From: Ardenticatenaceae bacterium
GTDB lineage: Bacteria > Chloroflexota > Anaerolineae > Promineifilales > Promineifilaceae
NCBI GenBank assembly: GCA_020634235.1
Contig: JACKCB010000002.1
Span: 744,001-808,000 of the forward strand
Reading direction: 5' to 3'
DNA length: 64,000 nucleotides
A program made the translations under genes and the position numbers. Below, piece after piece: positions 59,701-64,000 of the stretch; positions within the stretch are counted from its first letter, which is position 1; each line of letters starts with the position of its first letter. A model generated the notes under the pieces. It did not search any database. It had not been told where the DNA came from and saw only the letters and a program-made list of their open reading frames with translations.

Positions 59701-60660
59701 ATGCCCACCGCCTCCATCATCATCCCCCACTGGAACGGCAAGCAGCACCTCGACGACTGCCTCACCGCCCTGCGCCGCCAAACCTTCACCGACTTCGAAG
59801 TCATCCTGGCCGACAACGGCTCCAGCGACGGCAGCCAGGACTACCTGCGCCAGCACTACCCCGAAGTGCGCCTGCTGGAACTGGGCCACAACCGCGGCTT
59901 CACCGGAGCCTGCAACGCCGGCTATGCTGCCGCCACCGGCAACATCATCCTCCTGCTTAACAACGACACCGCCGCCGACCCTGGCTGGCTGGCGGCCATC
60001 GTGGACGCCTTCGCCCGCCACCCAAAGGTTGGCGTCATCGCCAGCAAGATCCTCCTCTTTGACCGGCGCGACCATTTCCACACCGCCGGCGATTACTACC
60101 GCCTGGACGGCATCCCCGGCAACCGCGGCGTGTGGCAGCCCGACCAGGGGCAGTATGACCGCGAAGAGCCGGTCTTCAGCGCCTGCGGCGGGGCAGCCGC
60201 CTACCGCCGGGCCATGCTGGCCGAAATCGGCTTCCTGGACGACGACTTCTACTTCTCCTGCGAAGACGTAGACCTGAGCTGGCGGGCGCAGTTGGCCGGC
60301 TGGCAGGTCCTCTACGTACCCACCGCCGTGGTTTACCACAAGCTCAAAGCCAGCGGCGGCGGCGGCGTAAGCAGCAGCTACTACGACGGCCGCAACTTCC
60401 TCTACGTCATCTGGAAAAACTACCCTGGCAGCCTGCTGCGCCGCCATTGGCCGCACATCATGCGCGCCCAACTGCGTATTAGCTGGGCCGCGCTGCGCGC
60501 CTGGCGCGGGGCAGCGGCGCGCGCCCGCCTGCGCGGGCAGTTGGCCGGTTTGTGGGGCATCCGCCGCATGTGGCCCAAACGCCGCCAGATCCAGGCCAGC
60601 CGCCGCCTCTCAGACGACTCCCTGACGGCCCGCCTATCCCCTATTGACGGGAGAGAGTAG
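59701..60660 (+). CDS. Family 2 glycosyltransferase (rhamnosyltransferase-like)
   Basis: A 319-residue GT-A glycosyltransferase. It opens ASIIIPHWNGKQHLDDCL (about 4-21), has ILADNGSSDGSQDYL, NRGFTGACNAGYAAATGNIILLLNNDTAADPGWL (nucleotide-sugar/DxD-like NND), and GFLDDDFYFSCEDVDLSWRAQLAGWQVLYVP (ED catalytic region). This is the style of GT2 rhamnosyl- or N-acetylglucosaminyl transferases in cell-surface polysaccharide clusters, which fits rmlD nearby. There is a basic C-terminal region without clear TM. The start ATG 59701 is preferred; an upstream GTG (59653) and ATG (59671) are in frame but off-motif. Confidence 0.9.
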   Translation: MPTASIIIPHWNGKQHLDDCLTALRRQTFTDFEVILADNGSSDGSQDYLRQHYPEVRLLELGHNRGFTGACNAGYAAATGNIILLLNNDTAADPGWLAAIVDAFARHPKVGVIASKILLFDRRDHFHTAGDYYRLDGIPGNRGVWQPDQGQYDREEPVFSACGGAAAYRRAMLAEIGFLDDDFYFSCEDVDLSWRAQLAGWQVLYVPTAVVYHKLKASGGGGVSSSYYDGRNFLYVIWKNYPGSLLRRHWPHIMRAQLRISWAALRAWRGAAARARLRGQLAGLWGIRRMWPKRRQIQASRRLSDDSLTARLSPIDGRE

Positions 60661-60763
60661 GGCAGATAAGATTGCCCTCTTGCGGTATTTGCCAGCCTCC
60701 GCCCATGCCAATGGAATCGATCCGCGCCAGGCACAGGCTTGCCGCCAAACCCAAGAACCGTGT

Positions 60764-61531
60764 ATGAACGACCAACCACCCAGGCTCAGCCTGATCATTC
60801 CGGCCTATAACGAAGCACAACGGCTGCCCAACACCCTGCCGCTGGTGGTTGAGTTCGTCCTGGCGCAGGATTTCCCGGTCGAGGTCCTGGTGGTCAACAA
60901 CAACAGCAGCGACAACACGCGCCAGATTGCGGCGACGTTTGCCGCGCAGTACCCCTTTGTGCGCGTGCTGGATGAGCCGGCGCGTGGCAAAGGGGCGGCG
61001 GTGCGCTGTGGTATGCTGGCCGCCGCCGGGGCCTACCTGTTCATTGCCGATGCCGACCTTTCTATGCCCATCACCGAGGTCAGCAAATTCCTGCCGCCGG
61101 CGCTAACTGATTATGACGTGGCCATTGCCAGCCGCGAAGCGCCGGGCGCGGTGCGCTACGACGAACCGGAATACCGCCATCTGATGGGCCGGGTCTTTAA
61201 CCTGATTGTGAAAATCCTGGCCGTGCCTGGCTTTCAGGATACGCAGTGCGGCTTCAAATGTTTCCGCCGCCAGGCGGCCCTGGACCTGTTCCAGAGCCAG
61301 ACGGTGGACGGCTGGGCCTTTGACGTGGAACTGCTGTATGTGGCCCTGCGCCGCGGCTACCGGGTGGTGGAGGTGCCCATTCACTGGTATTACCAGGCCA
61401 ACAGCCGCATCAGCCCCATCAGGGATTCCATTGAAATGGTGTGGGAGGTGCTGAAGATCCGTTGGAAGGGGCTGCGGGGCGTGTATGGGGCCAGGACCCC
61501 GGCCGGGGTTCAGCCCCCCACATCGCTTTAG
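60764..61531 (+). CDS. Family 2 glycosyltransferase, dolichyl/undecaprenyl-phosphate glucose synthase type
   Basis: A 255-residue GT2 enzyme. The pattern LSLIIPAYNEAQRLPNTL (about 8-25), VLVVNNNSSDNTRQIA, RVLDEPARGKGAAVRCGML, the FIADADLSMPITEV DxD site and GFQDTQCGFKCFRR follow the DPG-synthase (dolichyl-phosphate beta-glucosyltransferase) branch; the C-terminal GWAFDVELLYVALRRGYRVVEVPIHW is typical. It would make a polyprenyl-phosphate sugar donor for surface glycans. There is no TM tail, and the length matches the branch. ATG 60764 sits in a gap of about 100 bp; a distant in-frame upstream start (60644) is unlikely. Confidence 0.9.
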   Translation: MNDQPPRLSLIIPAYNEAQRLPNTLPLVVEFVLAQDFPVEVLVVNNNSSDNTRQIAATFAAQYPFVRVLDEPARGKGAAVRCGMLAAAGAYLFIADADLSMPITEVSKFLPPALTDYDVAIASREAPGAVRYDEPEYRHLMGRVFNLIVKILAVPGFQDTQCGFKCFRRQAALDLFQSQTVDGWAFDVELLYVALRRGYRVVEVPIHWYYQANSRISPIRDSIEMVWEVLKIRWKGLRGVYGARTPAGVQPPTSL

Positions 61532-61539
61532 CCACCGCC

Positions 61540-62166
61540 ATGCCCACCACCACCCTCGAGCAAGAAATCCGCGCCACCACCCCCTGGCGCTACATCGCCG
61601 GCGTCGACGAAGCCGGCCGGGGCGCCATTGCCGGGCCAGTCGTCGCCGCTGCCGTCATTCTGCCCCTGGACGACCCGCCGCGGCTGGCCGCCCTGACCGG
61701 CGTCAACGACTCCAAGCAGCTTACCGCCGGCCAGCGCGAGCGGCTGTACGAGCTGATCCTGACCCACGCCCTGGCCTACGGCATTGGCCGCACCCCGGCC
61801 GCGCAAATCGACACCCTGGGTATCTGGCCGGCCACCATGCAGGCCATGCGCCAGGCGGTGGGGCAGTTGCACCCGGCCGGGGAGTTCCTGCTCATCGACG
61901 GCCGGCAGGCGCTGCGCCAGGTCAGCCTGCCCCAGCGCACCGTCATCCGCGGCGACAGCCTGAGCCTGAGCATTGCCGCCGCCTCTATCCTGGCCAAAGT
62001 CAGCCGCGACCGGGAGATGGTGGTCCTGGACGCCCAATACCCGCAGTACGGCTTTGCCCGCCACAAAGGGTACTGCACCCGCGACCATGAAGCCGCCCTG
62101 GCCACTCACCCCCCTTGCCCCGTCCACCGCTACAGCTTCGCCCCCATCCGGCCGGGGCTGCTCTAA
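61540..62166 (+). CDS. rnhB: Ribonuclease HII
   Basis: A 208-residue nuclease removing ribonucleotides from RNA-DNA duplexes. It has the active-site opening IAGVDEAGRGAIAGPVVAAAVIL (about 19-41; first Asp and Glu), the VNDSKQLTAGQRERLYELI segment, FLLIDGRQ with the third acidic residue, and IRGDSLSLSIAAASILAKVSRDREM (Asp of the RxDxxxxxIAAASI core). It ends with HKGYCTRDHEAALATH. The start ATG 61540 is 8 bp after the glycosyltransferase stop, and the next gene starts 9 bp after its own stop, so it is in an operon-like run. Confidence 0.96.
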   Translation: MPTTTLEQEIRATTPWRYIAGVDEAGRGAIAGPVVAAAVILPLDDPPRLAALTGVNDSKQLTAGQRERLYELILTHALAYGIGRTPAAQIDTLGIWPATMQAMRQAVGQLHPAGEFLLIDGRQALRQVSLPQRTVIRGDSLSLSIAAASILAKVSRDREMVVLDAQYPQYGFARHKGYCTRDHEAALATHPPCPVHRYSFAPIRPGLL

Positions 62167-62175
62167 CCCCCGGCC

Positions 62176-63120
62176 ATGAACAACGACCAGACCATCATCG
62201 AAGAAGTGCGCTACCACCCGGCCGGGCGGCTGCTGCTGCTGGCCGCGGCCATCGTCCTCCTGTTCATCGCCTTCATCGGCGGTATGGCCTACCGGCAAGA
62301 GGGCTTCTTGTTCGGCCTCTACCTGGCCGGCTTCTTTTTGCTCATTGGCGGCTACGTCTGCCTGGCCCTGCTGCTGGCCCCCCAAAGCGTCCAGTTCCTG
62401 GCCGACCGCCTCATCCTGCGCCGCCCGCTGAGTCGCCTCACCCTGCCCTATGAGCAGATCAGCGCCGTCCGCCAAACCCGCGGCCTCATCATCCTGGAAA
62501 CACGCCAGCAAACCATCCGCCTGCACAAGCTGCTGGCCAACACCGACGCCTACCTGATAACCGCCCTGGAACGCCACGTCCCGGCCGGGCGTCGCCAACA
62601 GACACAGCGCCGCCAGCCCACCTTCCCCTACCAGCTACGCAGCAAACGGCTGGGGCCGCTGGTGCTGCTAGTCATGGGGGTGGGCATGATGCTCTTCGCC
62701 GGCGCCACCGCCGTCTACCTCTTCACCACCACCAACGCCATTGGCCTGGGACAAGGGCTGCTGATGGGGCTGCTGGTGTTGGTGGGAGCCGGCTTTGGCC
62801 TGGGCACCACCATCGGCTTCTTCTGGCACTTTATCTGGCGCTACGACTTCACCGCCGAGGCCATTCTGCTGCGGCGCGTGCTGCGCACCAGCCGCTACCC
62901 GGCCCACGACATCCGCCAGGTGCACCTGGTGCAAGAGACGGTGACCGTTCGCGGTATCGACCGCACCGTCTCCGGCGTGCTGCTCACCTACGGCGATGGC
63001 CACGAGCTGAAGCTGGAACCAAACCGCTTCAGCTTTCCCATGGACTACACCGATACAGAAGAAATGGCCCGCGCCGCCGACCTGGCCGCCCAACTCCGGC
63101 ACCTGTACCTGCCCCGGTGA
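62176..63120 (+). CDS. Membrane protein with PH-domain-like regions, unknown function
   Basis: A 314-residue protein with a membrane hairpin (LLLLAAAIVLLFIAFIGGMAY and LYLAGFFLLIGGYVCLALLL, about 18-68) followed by a cytosolic bacterial PH-like beta domain (VQFLADRLILRRPLSRLTLPYEQISAVRQTRGLIIL). A second membrane hairpin (about 162-218) and another similar beta domain (FTAEAILLRRVLRTSRYPAHDIRQVHLVQETVTV) follow, so the protein looks like an internal repeat of TM pair plus PH-like (DUF304/bPH type) domain. Binding partner and role are unknown. It starts 9 bp after rnhB. Confidence 0.72.
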   Translation: MNNDQTIIEEVRYHPAGRLLLLAAAIVLLFIAFIGGMAYRQEGFLFGLYLAGFFLLIGGYVCLALLLAPQSVQFLADRLILRRPLSRLTLPYEQISAVRQTRGLIILETRQQTIRLHKLLANTDAYLITALERHVPAGRRQQTQRRQPTFPYQLRSKRLGPLVLLVMGVGMMLFAGATAVYLFTTTNAIGLGQGLLMGLLVLVGAGFGLGTTIGFFWHFIWRYDFTAEAILLRRVLRTSRYPAHDIRQVHLVQETVTVRGIDRTVSGVLLTYGDGHELKLEPNRFSFPMDYTDTEEMARAADLAAQLRHLYLPR

Positions 63121-63246
63121 TGATTTTTGGCTAGCCGCAAGGTGAGCTTTGACAGGTGACACACCCCGGCCGGGGCGGTACCCTACCCTCATCTTTTCTA
63201 CCCACTTACGGCGTCCTGCCGACCACTGTTTCAAGGAGAATCAAGC

Positions 63247-64000
63247 ATGTTAGACAAAGTCGCCGACCTGGCCGGGCCAGGCATTGGCAATTACGCAGAC
63301 CTGGCCAAAGTACTGCCCAGCGATTATCGCTCCCTCCTGACCCCCAAGGAGACGCAAGTAGCCCTCTTCGCCGCCAAGCAGTACATCGAAGAAAACCTCT
63401 GCCGCGAGCTGAACCTCATCCCCGTCACCGTACCACTCATTGTCGCTTCCGAAAGCGGCGTCAACGACTACCTGGACCGCGACGGCTCGCGCACCCCCAT
63501 CCAGTTCCACATCAACAACGACCACAACCAGCACCCCATCGATGCCGAAGTGGTACAGGCCGCCACCAAGTGGAAAAGAATGGCCCTGCAGCAGTTTGGC
63601 ATGCAGCCCGGCGAAGGGCTGCTCACCGACATGCGCGCCGTGCGCAAGGACTACTTCCTGGACCACGACCACAGCGTCTACGTCGACCAGTGGGACTGGG
63701 AGCTGGCCGTCACCGAGCAAGAGCGCAACCTGCAATTCCTGACCAACGTGGTCAAGAAGCTGTGGAAAGTGCTGAAAGGGGCCGAATACCACGTGCAGGC
63801 GATGTTCCCGCAGCTCAAGGACGAGCGCTACCCCAACCTACCCGACGAACTCGTCTTCCTGCACGCCGAAGAGATCCTGGAAATGTACCCCGACCTGCCC
63901 CGCAAGCAGCGGGAGACGGCCATCCTGCAGAAATACCCGGCCATCTTCATCTACGGCATCGGCTGGACGCTGGCCGACGGCTATCCGCACGAAATGCGCG
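63247..64000 (+). CDS. asnA: Aspartate--ammonia ligase (asparagine synthetase A), 3' end outside window
   Basis: The frame runs off the window; 251 residues are visible of an expected about 330. It makes asparagine from aspartate, ammonia and ATP, a class II aminoacyl-tRNA-synthetase relative. Family phrases: PKETQVALFAAKQYIEENLCREL (about 37-59), SESGVNDYLDRDG, AATKWKRMALQQFG, GEGLLTDMRAVRKD, the hallmark HSVYVDQWDWE (about 142-152), FLHAEEILEMYPDLPRKQRE and GIGWTLADGYPHEMR. The start ATG 63247 has AAGGAG upstream. The 126-bp upstream gap has an iterated palindrome (63165-63174) and a TTGACA at 63149-63154, but no clear -10 at normal spacing. Confidence 0.95.
   Translation, partial: MLDKVADLAGPGIGNYADLAKVLPSDYRSLLTPKETQVALFAAKQYIEENLCRELNLIPVTVPLIVASESGVNDYLDRDGSRTPIQFHINNDHNQHPIDAEVVQAATKWKRMALQQFGMQPGEGLLTDMRAVRKDYFLDHDHSVYVDQWDWELAVTEQERNLQFLTNVVKKLWKVLKGAEYHVQAMFPQLKDERYPNLPDELVFLHAEEILEMYPDLPRKQRETAILQKYPAIFIYGIGWTLADGYPHEMR

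Larger units (their letters stand above)
417..63174. repeat. Highly iterated palindrome CCCGGCCGGG (about 98 copies)
   Basis: Copies counted by eye across the window, in genes of both strands and in gaps. Examples: 417, 912, 927, 1093, 2240, 3511, 3901, 6423, 8760, 11882, 13030, 15091, 17860, 17911, 26103, 26119, 63165 (start positions). Dozens of further 8- or 9-of-10 matches (mainly CCGGCCGG with one changed flank) exist. Gene-dense copies frequently read Pro-Ala-Gly or Pro-Gly-Arg. None of the copies looks like an insertion element, since the flanks differ everywhere. Confidence 0.9.

Noticed and set aside
417..63174. Interpreting CCCGGCCGGG as transcription terminators or ribosome-related hairpins
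   Set aside because: Most copies are inside coding sequences with no T-run and no relation to gene ends.
1..64000. CRISPR array or insertion sequence
   Set aside because: No direct repeats with regular unique spacers, no transposase-like protein and no terminal inverted repeats were seen; the iterated palindrome is dispersed and has no spacer periodicity.

Overview
This is a GC-rich, gene-dense bacterial chromosome segment. Gene content and protein style point to the Chloroflexota, probably an Anaerolineae/Ardenticatenia-type lineage. The clues are a long division and cell-wall (dcw) cluster without murE, a class II (B12) ribonucleotide reductase next to nrdR, an amino-acid permease carrying C-terminal Usp domains, large secreted enzymes with PKD or lamin-tail modules and YLPLI-like tails, and XPB/Ssl2-N-like proteins without a helicase motor. 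The assignment is inference from content; there is no rRNA in the window. I found no CRISPR array, no insertion sequence and no convincing tRNA.

The most striking property is not a gene. The 10-bp palindrome CCCGGCCGGG occurs, by my hand count, about 98 times, or once per roughly 650 bp. About 0.6 copies would be expected from base composition. It lies in coding and intergenic DNA on both arms, often reads as Pro-Ala-Gly or Pro-Gly-Arg in proteins, and is absent from a low-GC, probably acquired two-gene patch near 23 kb. It resembles the cyanobacterial HIP1 situation, with a different sequence. Once, at 3498-3533, it is the centre of a perfect 36-bp palindrome.

Layout. 1-3.3 kb: lipid kinase end, helicase-associated-domain protein, galactokinase. 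3.4-9.3 kb: two tandem paralogous secreted zinc carboxypeptidases with PKD domains. 9.3-13.1 kb (minus): beta-oxidation-like dehydrogenase and enoyl-CoA hydratase, an NTF2-like protein, an acidic orphan protein and a Cys/Met PLP enzyme with a strongly G-rich translation start. 13.2-20.6 kb: K+ channel, EamA exporter, APC-Usp permease, ALDH7-type dehydrogenase, double GNAT protein. 20.6-26 kb: RHH regulator divergent from a P450, the low-GC antitoxin-like/aspartyl-protease pair, a methyltransferase, a deazaflavin-type oxidoreductase with a membrane protein, a LysM protein. 26.2-29.2 kb: secreted PLD-like protein with three lamin-tail domains. 29.4-29.6 kb: a tiny gene resembling a RiPP precursor in an AT-rich pocket. 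30-33 kb: nrdJ and nrdR.

33.3-51.1 kb (minus) is a 16-gene dcw operon: mraZ-rsmH-ftsL-like-pbp-murF-mraY-murD-ftsW-murG-cvpA-like-murC-murB-ddl-ftsQ-ftsA-ftsZ. Many genes overlap or abut, and a terminator follows ftsZ. The mraZ upstream region has three MraZ-type TGGGN boxes at exact 10-bp period and a GAACN4GTTC SOS-like box inside the promoter spacer. Together these suggest autoregulation and possibly DNA-damage control of the whole division cluster.

51.3-56.5 kb (minus): MscS channel, a lipoprotein made of two tandem solute-binding domains without any permease nearby, trmD and an OsmC protein. 56.7-64 kb (plus): rmlD, oligopeptidase B, two family 2 glycosyltransferases, rnhB, a PH-domain-like membrane protein and asnA (cut by the window end). 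Start codons were chosen from ribosome-binding sites and overlaps; alternatives are stated where they matter.
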